Shown here piece by piece: positions 23,762-31,127 of a DNA stretch of 35,639 nucleotides. The stretch is from Candidatus Obscuribacter phosphatis. Lineage in GTDB: Bacteria > Cyanobacteriota > Vampirovibrionia > Obscuribacterales > Obscuribacteraceae. Every line of letters starts with the position of its first letter. The stretch's first letter is position 1. The position numbers and the translations under genes are program-made. Where the stretch lies: positions 1-35,639 of the forward strand of contig MOYA01000007.1 in assembly GCA_001899315.1 (NCBI GenBank), given 5' to 3'. The notes under the pieces were generated by a model. That model saw only the letters and a list, made by a program, of their open reading frames with translations, was not told where the DNA came from and made no database searches.

Positions 23762-23902
23762 ATGTCAAGCAAGAAAGCTACTCCAAAGACAGTGAAAGTT
23801 GCCCGGGATGCTGGCACCGGACAATTTGTCACCAAAACGTATGCCGCCGCCCACAAGAAAACTACTGTTGTAGAGACCGTTCGCCGAAATACAAAAAAGT
23901 AA
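23762..23902 (+). CDS. 46-residue basic protein heading the Ubl operon
   Basis: ATG 23762 follows a strong ribosome site (GGGGGAG, 6 bases upstream). The 46-residue product is Lys/Arg-rich and contains ARDAGTGQFVTKTYAAAH and TTVVETVRR. The pattern R-D/S-A-x-T-G-x-[FY]-V-T-x…TTV-x-E is one I recognise from short conserved hypothetical proteins in many Proteobacteria. Function is unknown. The next gene (Ubl) starts 86 bases later on the same strand. Codon pattern and ribosome site make it a real gene; its link with ubiquitin-like conjugation is only positional. Confidence 0.65.
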   Translation: MSSKKATPKTVKVARDAGTGQFVTKTYAAAHKKTTVVETVRRNTKK

Positions 23903-23988
23903 ATAAGCGCCGAACTGTCTTGAAAACTCAGTTTTCACGATTGTCTTTATGACTTGTCCTAATACTAAGCTCGAATAGGAGATTGGAA

Positions 23989-24243
23989 ATGCAAGATACA
24001 GCAACCCATAGCACGCATCCAGAGCCGGAAATGGTCCATATAACCATCAACCGCAAACGCTACAACATACCGCAAGGATCTCTCGCGGTCTCTTCGCTAA
24101 AAGACTGGGCGGAGATTTGTGCGGCAGATGAGGTCGAGCAAGTGATTGATGGCAAGCTCGAACCGCTCCAGGACAACGCCACGGTGCAGATCAAGGGCGG
24201 GGAAAAGTTCATCTCTCACCCTCGCGATGGAGGCTCGTCATAA
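23989..24243 (+). CDS. Ubiquitin-like protein, multiubiquitin family, single domain
   Basis: An 84-residue protein with one beta-grasp domain of the multiubiquitin type: VHITINRKRYNIPQGSLAVS, LKDWAEICAADEVEQVIDG, and KGGEKFISHPRDGG near the end. The chain ends Gly-Gly-Ser-Ser, so the conjugatable diglycine is covered by two residues that a JAB peptidase could remove. ATG 23989 is preferred (AGGAG nine bases upstream) over TTG 23983. The E2 gene starts directly at the next base after the stop. Expected role: the tag attached to targets by the E1 and E2 that follow. Confidence 0.85.
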   Translation: MQDTATHSTHPEPEMVHITINRKRYNIPQGSLAVSSLKDWAEICAADEVEQVIDGKLEPLQDNATVQIKGGEKFISHPRDGGSS

Positions 24244-24597
24244 ATGGAATTCTCTCAAGAACAAATTGACGAGCTTCTCTCCATCTATCCTGGCGCTAGG
24301 CAGATGGAGGAAGGCGGTACGCCGTACTTCCTCCTCCCTGACGTTGCCCTTCCCGGTGGCGCCAGCCCAGAGAAGGTGGACCTGCTCCTTCGACCCGTCC
24401 ACATGGATGGCTACCACTCTCGGCTCTATTACCCCCAGCAGCCAACATTCTCTAGCCGTACATGCACGGAAGCTCTTAACTGGAATGCAGTCAATGTGCA
24501 TATACTGGCTCGCAATTGGTTCGCATTCTCTTGGAGAACGCTACCAGGGCTGACCCTTGTCCAAATGATTGCCATGCACTTGAGGGCGTTACGATGA
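24244..24597 (+). CDS. Prokaryotic E2-like conjugating protein (Prok-E2 family E type)
   Basis: A 117-residue protein matching the layout of prokaryotic E2 family E: KVDLLLRPVHMDGYHSRLYY, NWNAVNVHILARNWFAFSWR, LPGLTLVQMIAMHLRAL. It has a single cysteine, Cys74 (SRTCTEALNWN), the only candidate for a thioester with the Ubl. Starts at the base after the Ubl stop and overlaps the JAB-E1 gene by 4 bases (ATGA), so the three are one translation unit. The fold assignment is by pattern; Cys74 as the active residue is inferred and other members of this family may use another residue. Confidence 0.75.
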   Translation: MEFSQEQIDELLSIYPGARQMEEGGTPYFLLPDVALPGGASPEKVDLLLRPVHMDGYHSRLYYPQQPTFSSRTCTEALNWNAVNVHILARNWFAFSWRTLPGLTLVQMIAMHLRALR

Positions 24598-25901
24598 AAA
24601 AAGTCCAGCTTAAAATCCCGCGCCAACTCTACAGTCTAATGCTTGCTGATTTAGCAAGGCCTCATCCATACGCATATGAGCGAATAGGCTTTTGCCGCGT
24701 CAGGCTTGGAAATCGCGGCGGCACAACCGAACTGCTTCTGGTCGCCGATTACTGGCCAGTAGAAGACGATCAATATATTCCCGATGAATTTTCAGGTGCG
24801 CGCATAAACAACCTGGCGATAAGGACTGCCCTGCAAACCTCGATCTCGTCCGACGAAGGTATCTTTCATGTTCACATGCATGACTTTCCCGGGATCCCGA
24901 GATTCAGTCGCATGGACCTCGAAGAGATTCCGCGCATCATTGAAAGCCTGACCCACGCTAATCCTGCTATGCCCCACGGTATGCTTGTTCTGGGACATGA
25001 AGAGGCTGCTGCTAAAGCCATCATGCCTGGTGGCACGCTTCAGTCCGTGGACCGTATAACTGTAGTTGGGCAACCTACCCGAGTCATTAGTGGCTTGCCA
25101 AAGTTCAATGGCGGTGAGCGCTTTAGCAGGCAGGGCTTTCTGGGAGCGCTCGCTCCTCAACAAATCCACTCGCTACGTATCGGTATCATTGGTCTTAGCG
25201 GTGGCGGCTCCCATGTAGTCCAACAGCTAAGCCACCTTGGATTCTCAGACTTTGTCTTGTTCGATCACCAAGCAATCGACATCTACAACTTGAACAGGCT
25301 CGTAGGGGCAACCGAGGAAGATGTAGCTCAAGGGCGCATGAAGATACAGATAGCCGATCGCGTCATAGCAAGCATCAACAGCCAGGCTAGAACAATGCCG
25401 GTTCCGGCTCGTTGGCAAGAAAACGTCGATGCTCTAAGGAGTTGCGACATTGTGGTTGGCTGCATCGATGGCTTTGATGAACGCCGGCAGCTTGAGGCTG
25501 CCTGTCGAAGATACCTTATACCGCTGGTCGATGTCGGCATGGATGTGGTCCAGCTGCCCAGTCAGACCCCGCGTATGGCCGGACAGGTCATCCTGTCCAT
25601 GCCTGGCTATCCTTGCTTCCACTGCATCGGCTTCCTGAACGAGCGAACCCTGGCTGCCGAAGCGCAAAGGTACGGAGATGCTGGCCCCAATCCTCAAGTC
25701 GTCTGGCCAAACGGCGTGCTCGCTTCAACTGCCGTAGGAATTGTTGTCGATCTCGCGACGGGCTGGAAAAGAACTTCTCCAGGACTAATTTATAAGAGCT
25801 ACGATGGAAACATCGACACGCTCACAGATCATCCTCGGTTGGAGCATGTGTTCGGTATGAAGTGCCAACATTTCAAGTTTGAAAGCCTGGGCGATCCCTA
25901 A
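24594..25901 (+). CDS. JAB deubiquitinase-like domain fused to an E1 (ThiF) activating enzyme
   Basis: A 435-residue fusion. The N-terminal ~160 residues are a JAB/JAMM metalloprotease: Glu29 candidate, then HVHMHDFPGIPRFSRMD with His92, His94, His96, Ser105 and Asp108. The rest is an E1-like ThiF domain: GERFSRQGFLGAL, nucleotide-binding IGIIGLSGGGSHVVQQLSHL (196-215), Asp224 (VLFDHQAIDIYNLNRLVG), VGCIDGFDERR, and a Cys pair YPCFHC (339-344) that may bind zinc or include the acceptor Cys. It would adenylate the Ubl and remove the Ser-Ser tail or reverse conjugation. It overlaps the E2 gene by 4 bases and the convergent regulator gene by 4 bases. Confidence 0.88.
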   Translation: MKKVQLKIPRQLYSLMLADLARPHPYAYERIGFCRVRLGNRGGTTELLLVADYWPVEDDQYIPDEFSGARINNLAIRTALQTSISSDEGIFHVHMHDFPGIPRFSRMDLEEIPRIIESLTHANPAMPHGMLVLGHEEAAAKAIMPGGTLQSVDRITVVGQPTRVISGLPKFNGGERFSRQGFLGALAPQQIHSLRIGIIGLSGGGSHVVQQLSHLGFSDFVLFDHQAIDIYNLNRLVGATEEDVAQGRMKIQIADRVIASINSQARTMPVPARWQENVDALRSCDIVVGCIDGFDERRQLEAACRRYLIPLVDVGMDVVQLPSQTPRMAGQVILSMPGYPCFHCIGFLNERTLAAEAQRYGDAGPNPQVVWPNGVLASTAVGIVVDLATGWKRTSPGLIYKSYDGNIDTLTDHPRLEHVFGMKCQHFKFESLGDP

Positions 25902-26593
25902 CTTACATCTCGGGGGGCGAACCACTTTTTCCACCAAGGTTTTTCGAGCTCCTGAACTTTCGTCTTCAGGGCCTCAAGGTCGCTAACAAGAATACTTGCC
26001 TGACTCGCCTTTTCTTCAAGCTCACGTTTCTGCTCTTCCATGGCAGCTATTTGCCTGTTTAAGGCTTCTATTTCCAGTGCCCGGAGTTCCGCAGCCTTCC
26101 TCTCTTCTTCGGCGTGCTGACGCTCCTGTTCGGCTTGTCTCTGGAAGTCGGGGAGGAGGCGAAGTTGTCTTTTCTGGTCCTCAATGATGCGCTCTTTCTC
26201 CGCAAGCGCTAGCGCTTGGGCCTTCACCTCTTCGACCAGAGGGCGGACGCATTGCTCGACGAGGCTCTGAAACTCAGTGGCAAATCGAGGCTCGGTTTGT
26301 GTTGCGGCTTCTGGTCCATCCGGTGCATCTACCGATTCCGCTTCGACTACATCCTCGGGCTCGAAATTTATCGGACCTGTTGTCGTCGTTGTTTCCGGCT
26401 GGCTATTCAGACCGGCCATGATTTCTTTGTTGGGATATATGCGCCATTCCGGGACGCCGAACTCGTTCTTGTTCAGAGTGCCTTTGAGTTGTCCCTTTTC
26501 CAGGCGGTACGTCACCGCTCTTGGCGTAATACCCAGGGCTGCTGCTGCTTCCTTGACTGAAATCGTTCGCGACACGGCACTCCTTATATCCAA
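25898..26593 (-). CDS. HTH/coiled-coil DNA-binding protein next to the origin
   Basis: A 231-residue protein with a MerR/helix-turn-helix-17-like N-terminus (ISVKEAAAALGITPRAVTYR, residues 11-30), a short acidic Thr/Glu-rich linker, and a long Glu/Lys/Gln-rich coiled coil (about 125-215), ending KPWWKKWFAPRDVS. This design resembles KfrA-type or partition-linked plasmid regulators. Its start faces the iteron-like origin region, so a role in copy control or partition is likely. It is the second such protein on the plasmid but not a close copy of the one at 4722. It overlaps the end of the convergent JAB-E1 gene by 4 bases. Confidence 0.7.
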   Translation of the reverse strand: MDIRSAVSRTISVKEAAAALGITPRAVTYRLEKGQLKGTLNKNEFGVPEWRIYPNKEIMAGLNSQPETTTTTGPINFEPEDVVEAESVDAPDGPEAATQTEPRFATEFQSLVEQCVRPLVEEVKAQALALAEKERIIEDQKRQLRLLPDFQRQAEQERQHAEEERKAAELRALEIEALNRQIAAMEEQKRELEEKASQASILVSDLEALKTKVQELEKPWWKKWFAPRDVS

Positions 26594-27441
26594 TGTGTAT
26601 CTATTGAATATTGCAAACCCTTACCCCGTGGGCATTATACGGCTTTTTCGCAGAAAGGAAAAGTATTTCTTCATTGCTCAAGCCGCATTGTGGCTCGGAT
26701 TCCGTGGGAGCCTGGAAACGCTTCTAGCCACTGCCTCGAAACTCCTTCCGGTATGGAAATCTCAGTCAATAACCGATTCGGGACTCTCGAAATTTTTGCC
26801 GCCGAATTTTCCAGCCCGCTTCTTGCGCTTTTCGAGACGGTTGGAAGTTATTTCCAGTCGGAGATCCCCTTCCTGGTATTCATTCGGGCTGTCTCTTGAA
26901 TCCCTTGGCAGGGGCTGGAAGCAGCTCCCTCCGTTTCTTTCGACCCCGGGCTGGAAGCGCTTCGATACCCTTGGAAAATTTCCAACCTCCTTCCAGGGCG
27001 GGGTGGAAAAACACTGTTGGATATACTGTGGACTTCATTGCTTGCTCGTCCGGTATGTTCGGGGTGGCGATGCTCTCGGGGTTTTTTGAGCCGTTTCTAG
27101 CCTGTTCTTCTTGTCCTGGTTTTGATATTTCCATATACTGGAAGTTTGTTTCGATACCGGCTGGAAAAACTTCTGGCCGATTCCGACACCTGATTTGCTA
27201 TCGTGGTGCCAAATAATCGCAAGCCGCAATAAATGCCGTGAAACCATTTCTAGGCTTAAGTATCGAAATTTTCCAGCCTTCCGAAAGCCGCCGCCATTCG
27301 ATCTATTCGGGTAGTAAAGAGTTGATCGGTTTTAACGCAAATAATATAGTGTCATCGGTCGATGCCACCAAAAGTGGTGCATATCGAACGGATATATAGA
27401 GGCTCTAGCCTCCTAGAAAGGACAAAGTTACCGATAAAAAA
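26594..27441. other. Putative replication origin region (oriV), noncoding
   Basis: About 850 bases without a credible gene between the HTH regulator and the Rep gene. It contains many copies of a TGGAA-centred motif in both orientations (listed separately), AT-rich patches such as 26581-26635 and 27325-27352, and a palindrome TTGGAAAATTTCCAA (26971-26985). Position directly upstream of the Rep/primase gene and repeat density fit an iteron-type origin. Confidence 0.6.
26710..27278. repeat. Iteron-like repeats, best form GGCTGGAAAATTTCGATA
   Basis: Related copies: GCCTGGAAACGCTTC (26710-26724), CCGAATTTTCCAGCC (26802-26816, inverted), GGTTGGAAGTTATTTCC (26839-26855), GGCTGGAAGCAGCTC (26913-26927), GGCTGGAAGCGCTTCGATA (26949-26967), GGGTGGAAAAACACT (27001-27015), GGCTGGAAAAACTTC (27159-27173) and TATCGAAATTTTCCAGCC (27261-27278, inverted). 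Spacing is irregular and orientation mixed, unlike a simple tandem iteron block. Confidence 0.6.
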
Positions 27442-27467
27442 ACATCGCTTGGAGCGATGTCTTTTTA
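27442..27467 (+). terminator. Rho-independent terminator before the Rep gene
   Basis: Stem ACATCGCT (27442-27449), loop TGG, stem AGCGATGT (27453-27460), then CTTTTT. It lies ~120 bases before the Rep start, so it may end a short regulatory RNA from the origin region or attenuate rep transcription. Confidence 0.7.
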
Positions 27468-27583
27468 GAGACCTTTTGCGGATCTCGTTATTCAGTTGTT
27501 GTCGCGTTTTTGGAAGTTTCGCGAATTGACTTCAGGATAGACGAACGGTCCGGATAGGTCAACTCATCCCTAATTAACTTTGG

Positions 27584-29404
27584 GTGCCGACTATCAACGG
27601 ACTGGCTCAAGCGCGCTTAGCATCAGCTACCGCGCCGACTAGATTTGATCGACTGCAGTACTTCCCGAAAGGGTGGGAGACTTGCGTCGCCCAGTTTCTT
27701 GAGCTGTTCCACCGCTTTGGTTACATCTACAAACCTCTCTCTGGTGGCTCCTGGTACTCGGCTAACGAGAGCTGGAAGCTGCCTGATTCGGAGATATTAA
27801 AGGCCATTGCCTGCGCCCATCCTAAGTTCTATATCGGCTGTCGTGCCGGGAAAACAAGCCGGTTTGCAGTCCTAGATATTGACCAGAACAGTCGCTATCA
27901 CAACAAGCAGTCACTTGAGAAGTTGCTACAGTGCTTGTCTCAAGCGGGTCTTTCTCGATCTTCACTTTATCGCTCAAGTTACAGTGGTGGTTGGCATTTA
28001 TACCTTTTCTTCGAGGAACCCATTGCCAGTCTCGAACTTAGGCGGCAATTATTCAAACTCCTTACATTGAATGACTTCCAGGTCGCAAAAGGACAGCTCG
28101 AGATTTTCCCTCATCCAGGCAGCCAAGGCTCTATGGGCTTGGGGCTGAGGTTGCCGATGCAGCCTGGTTTTGCCTGGCTTGATAAAAAGACTTTGGAGAT
28201 AGAGCATGAGCGAAATGAGCTTGATGCTACCTATGCGCTCGAATTATTTCTCGACGTACTAGACGGCGACGCTAATTCCTTTGAGGATTTCCGGAGGCTC
28301 AAGGCGCACGTCCAGGAGCTGGAGCAACGCAAGGCTTCCGCTTCCGTCCACGGTCGCGGTGACCGCGTCAACAACGTCGTGCCTATACGTGCTGCCCTGA
28401 AGGCCGTTCCGGAGTCTGAATTTTCCGATTTTGTTCGAGGGGTGTTCCACCGACTGCCGCCAGGCATCATCGTAGAGAACTGGTACAAAGGACGGCTGTA
28501 TCATCTCAACGGCTTGAATGGTCCATCCCAGCGCGCTGAAGCTATTGAATGTGTCGGCCATTATTTCTTCTACGGCGACCCGAGCCGCGACCTGCCAGCT
28601 TTGGGATATGGATACGAACAAGAGCGCCAATGGGCCATCGACGAGTTCTTACACACCAGAAACAATGGGCAAAGTGAAGACATTAACCGTGGCCGGGCTG
28701 ATGCTTACGCCCAGGTAGAGCGAGCTGCTAGTTGGCGTCCAGCACACAAGCAGTCTACCGAACCGGTTAAGTACGCCCCCGAGCGCCCCATCTCCTGGAT
28801 AAGGGAGAACGCCAATCGCAAGACCGACGCACGTAAGCGCATATCAGACGCCCTCGACGGGCTCAAGAAAATGCAGCGCTCCTTCACCACCGTGGAGTTG
28901 CAGAAGGCCGCCGGGTGCTCCAGGGAGACTCTATATAACCACGCTGATATCTGGCGTCAGGACTATGAGGACCTTGCTGAAGGGTTCTTTGCAATCTGTA
29001 CGGACGAGTATAACGATGTGGTGGGGGCGGGTTCTACTCAAACCCAGCCCCCTACCATTCCTTCTAATTCGGATATGCCGCCGGGTCGCTTGGCAGCTCG
29101 CCGGATTATCTATGAGATATCCATGCGATCGCAAAGAGAGCAGCGCCAGGCAGAGAAAACCGCTCATGCCACCCAGAAGGCTTCTGAATCATCTTGGTTG
29201 GCAGAAGTAACCAGTCTTACCAAGAACGATCCTTCGACCCTTTCCGTTGAGGAAATCAAAGTACTCCTGGTCATTTTGTTGGGGTATCTAGCCCTGGCTC
29301 CTGACTATGACAGTCAGAACACATTGCAGATTTATATATCCGCCCTGAAAGAACAGCTGTCCTCTGTCCTAAATGGTCCGCAGCTGGTGGTTCGTCCGCC
29401 CTAA
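27584..29404 (+). CDS. Replication protein with primase-like (AEP) N-terminal domain
   Basis: A 606-residue protein. The N-terminal ~230 residues look like an archaeo-eukaryotic-type primase: Asp-x-Asp in FAVLDIDQNSR (97-100) and the SGGWHLYLFF segment (134-143) containing the second-motif His, followed by GQLEIFPHPGSQG. A central region of unclear fold follows, then a helix-turn-helix-like stretch (TTVELQKAAGCSRETLYNHA, about residues 435-454) and a charged C-terminus. Start GTG 27584 is the first in-frame start; no strong ribosome site is visible, which could mean low expression, as usual for Rep. Context next to iteron-like repeats supports the replication initiator role. Exact Rep family is not recognised. 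Confidence 0.65.
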   Translation: MPTINGLAQARLASATAPTRFDRLQYFPKGWETCVAQFLELFHRFGYIYKPLSGGSWYSANESWKLPDSEILKAIACAHPKFYIGCRAGKTSRFAVLDIDQNSRYHNKQSLEKLLQCLSQAGLSRSSLYRSSYSGGWHLYLFFEEPIASLELRRQLFKLLTLNDFQVAKGQLEIFPHPGSQGSMGLGLRLPMQPGFAWLDKKTLEIEHERNELDATYALELFLDVLDGDANSFEDFRRLKAHVQELEQRKASASVHGRGDRVNNVVPIRAALKAVPESEFSDFVRGVFHRLPPGIIVENWYKGRLYHLNGLNGPSQRAEAIECVGHYFFYGDPSRDLPALGYGYEQERQWAIDEFLHTRNNGQSEDINRGRADAYAQVERAASWRPAHKQSTEPVKYAPERPISWIRENANRKTDARKRISDALDGLKKMQRSFTTVELQKAAGCSRETLYNHADIWRQDYEDLAEGFFAICTDEYNDVVGAGSTQTQPPTIPSNSDMPPGRLAARRIIYEISMRSQREQRQAEKTAHATQKASESSWLAEVTSLTKNDPSTLSVEEIKVLLVILLGYLALAPDYDSQNTLQIYISALKEQLSSVLNGPQLVVRPP

Positions 29405-29479
29405 CTGGGGGTCTTTTTAGAATTTCGTTCTATTTGATCTGCCGATCTGTTATGATGATGCCACTGGATGTGGTGCTAG

Positions 29480-29656
29480 ATGACAGTATCGCCAGGGCGT
29501 TCTCTGAAGTCGCAAGAAGCGCTCAGTGAGCTCGATAAGACTCGTACCGTCTTTAGAAAAAATTGCAAAGTTCCCACCGCTAACAAGTGTACTTTCTTGA
29601 CATTTGTTTTGGTGGGCGATACCACATCAGATTTCACTCATTTGCCGATCGCTTAA
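29480..29656 (+). CDS. Possible 58-residue protein
   Basis: ATG 29480 opens a 58-codon frame (MTVSPGRSLKSQEALSELDK…) behind a TATGAT box at 29450-29455. No clear ribosome site and no recognised family. It lies between the Rep gene and the Gp88-like gene, in a stretch otherwise holding only inverted repeats. Confidence 0.25.
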   Translation: MTVSPGRSLKSQEALSELDKTRTVFRKNCKVPTANKCTFLTFVLVGDTTSDFTHLPIA

Positions 29657-29704
29657 GCGTTGTGAGCCTGACTTCGCGGCTCTCTCCGCTGTTCTTCAAG
29701 TTTA

Positions 29705-29793
29705 CCGGCTGAGCGCCCACTACCGTCAAGCCGTTTTGTTTCCTTTTGTCCTTCTAGTTAGCGCCTCCCGCCTTGACGGCAGAGCCCAGCCGG
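29705..29793. repeat. Nested inverted repeats A, upstream of the Gp88-like gene
   Basis: Outer stem CCGGCTG (29705-29711) / CAGCCGG (29787-29793); inner stem CCGTCAAG (29723-29730) / CTTGACGG (29772-29779) with a 41-base loop. The inner motif returns in two later elements (30728-30783 and 32722-32776). A smaller hairpin (CCTCCGGGAGG, 29799-29809) follows before the ribosome site of the next gene. Confidence 0.55.
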
Positions 29794-29844
29794 TCGCCCT
29801 CCGGGAGGCAGCGTCGCTGCCCTATCAACCAGAAGGAGGGCAAT

Positions 29845-30654
29845 ATGGTAAGTGCTCGCGCGCACGATTACGGTCTGGAGTTGACTCAAAATAGTAAGGT
29901 GGGATGGGCTTTTAGCCTATCTCGTACTGAATCCTGTACCTATGCAACGGAAATTTGTAAGCGGCTTTGTTATGGAAATGGTGTCCGGTATCAGTCCGCA
30001 GCTCAGCGTCACAAGCGGCTTCGCAATTACATCACCTGTGAGTTTCTCTTACGTAATGGTGGACCGGAGCTACTGGCTCAGAATCTTGTTGCCTTAGTGG
30101 ATCAGGCACGGCCGGTCGATTGGCTGGCTGCGCAGATATCAGGCGAGGCAACTAACTTGCCATACACGCTGCGCATCCATGACGTGGGAGACTACTTCTC
30201 ATGCGATTATGCGGCTGCATGGTTGATGGCAATCAAGCAACGTCCTCAGTGCAAGTTCTGGTTTTATACTCGCAGCTTCCTTGAGCCGAAGCTTCTTTCG
30301 GTACTCTCGGAGCTTGCGTCTCAGTCCAATTGCCAGGGATTTTTGAGCATTGATAACGATAACTTTGAGCAGGGATTGCTTGCCTTTTCTTCCTGTCCAG
30401 GTGTCTGGAAGCTGGCTCTCATGCAGGTTGAAGAGGAGAAGTTGCCGCTTAACTTACTTCCGTCCGTTCGCAAAATGGTTAGTCCTGGGCAAATCATCAA
30501 CTTCCCGTATCATCGAGCCGGTAAGCATGTCCAGCCTCTCAAGGCTGAGCCATTGACCAACTGTCCGCAAATAACTACCTCTGCTTATCCACTGCAAACT
30601 AATCGATCTGAGCTTAAGCCATGTCAGTCTTGCAGTTTGTGTTTACCTGGGTAA
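29845..30654 (+). CDS. Gp88-like protein (phage/plasmid Gene product 88 family)
   Basis: A 269-residue Cys-rich protein resembling the Gp88 family of phages and plasmids: NSKVGWAFSLSRTESCTYAT, EICKRLCYGNGVRYQ near the start, LRIHDVGDYFSCDYAAAWL in the middle, KFWFYTRSFLEPKLL, and a C-terminal Cys cluster (CQSCSLCLPG). The Cys groups could bind a metal or an iron-sulfur cluster. Biochemical function of the family is unknown to me. ATG 29845 is chosen because AAGGAGGG lies 5 bases upstream; the frame stays open further upstream to 29773 but without such a site. A terminator hairpin follows the stop. Confidence 0.6.
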   Translation: MVSARAHDYGLELTQNSKVGWAFSLSRTESCTYATEICKRLCYGNGVRYQSAAQRHKRLRNYITCEFLLRNGGPELLAQNLVALVDQARPVDWLAAQISGEATNLPYTLRIHDVGDYFSCDYAAAWLMAIKQRPQCKFWFYTRSFLEPKLLSVLSELASQSNCQGFLSIDNDNFEQGLLAFSSCPGVWKLALMQVEEEKLPLNLLPSVRKMVSPGQIINFPYHRAGKHVQPLKAEPLTNCPQITTSAYPLQTNRSELKPCQSCSLCLPG

Positions 30655-30668
30655 GCCTGTCTTCTGGC

Positions 30669-30694
30669 GTGCAGTCTAACGGGGCTGCACTTTT
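30669..30694 (+). terminator. Likely terminator after the Gp88-like gene
   Basis: Stem GTGCAG (30669-30674), loop of 10 bases, stem CTGCAC (30685-30690), then TTTT, 15 bases after the stop codon. It overlaps the outer arm of the nested repeat that follows. Confidence 0.5.
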
Positions 30695-30820
30695 CGCCTT
30701 CTTAGTCTAAGGGGGCGGCGCCACCCCGCGTCAAGCAGTAGTACCAGGTGATTTGTCTTCCAGGCTCACTTATCGCTTGACGCGACGAGCCTCCCCCTTG
30801 CCCCGGTAAGTGGCGAAAAG
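30690..30820. repeat. Nested inverted repeats B, upstream of the RHH gene
   Basis: Three nested perfect stems: CTTTTCGCC (30690-30698) / GGCGAAAAG (30812-30820); AAGGGGG (30709-30715) / CCCCCTT (30793-30799); GCGTCAAGC (30728-30736) / GCTTGACGC (30775-30783). All three are in correct nested order, giving a long cruciform or RNA leader 27 bases before the next ATG. The innermost stem matches that of elements A and C. Confidence 0.65.
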
Positions 30821-30847
30821 CCGCACCGATAAAGGGAGACGACCCTC

Positions 30848-31054
30848 ATGAAAAAGAAAGTCTTGATAGCAATACCTGAGCGTCTGCTCGACCAGATTGA
30901 TCTGCTTGCTGAGTTTAGGTCACAGACAAGATCCGAGCTAATCCGCGAGGCGTGCCGGATTCACACGGAGAACAGTCAGGCATTTACTGCCCCTCGCCCA
31001 GCAATTTCTCTTTTGAGCTCACCTCTCCTGAAGGAGGAAGCTGTCGCCAACTAA
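30848..31054 (+). CDS. Ribbon-helix-helix DNA-binding protein
   Basis: A 68-residue protein: a short beta-strand (KKKVLIAIPERLLDQID) then two helices (LAEFRSQTRSELIREACRIH), the CopG/Arc-type RHH layout, with a ~30-residue tail. Dimers of such proteins bind short inverted repeats. The large nested repeat directly upstream is a candidate target. No toxin gene lies next to it, so it is more likely a regulator than an antitoxin. Confidence 0.7.
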   Translation: MKKKVLIAIPERLLDQIDLLAEFRSQTRSELIREACRIHTENSQAFTAPRPAISLLSSPLLKEEAVAN

Positions 31055-31078
31055 CCGATGACCTCTGTTGTAACCCTT

Positions 31079-31112
31079 GCCGGTATGAGCCTTTGTGCCA
31101 TTCCGGCTTTTT
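31079..31112 (+). terminator. Rho-independent terminator after the RHH gene
   Basis: Stem GCCGGTATG (31079-31087) pairs with CATTCCGGC (31099-31107) apart from one mismatch, followed by a T run (31108-31112). It lies 25 bases after the RHH stop and just before the ribosome site of the next gene. Confidence 0.65.
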
Positions 31113-31127
31113 CATCAGGAGCTGAAA

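Noticed and set aside
26277-27089. 270-codon plus-strand open frame across the regulator gene and origin
   Set aside because: Its first part is antisense to the HTH/coiled-coil gene and its second part runs over the TGGAA repeats; composition is unlike a protein.
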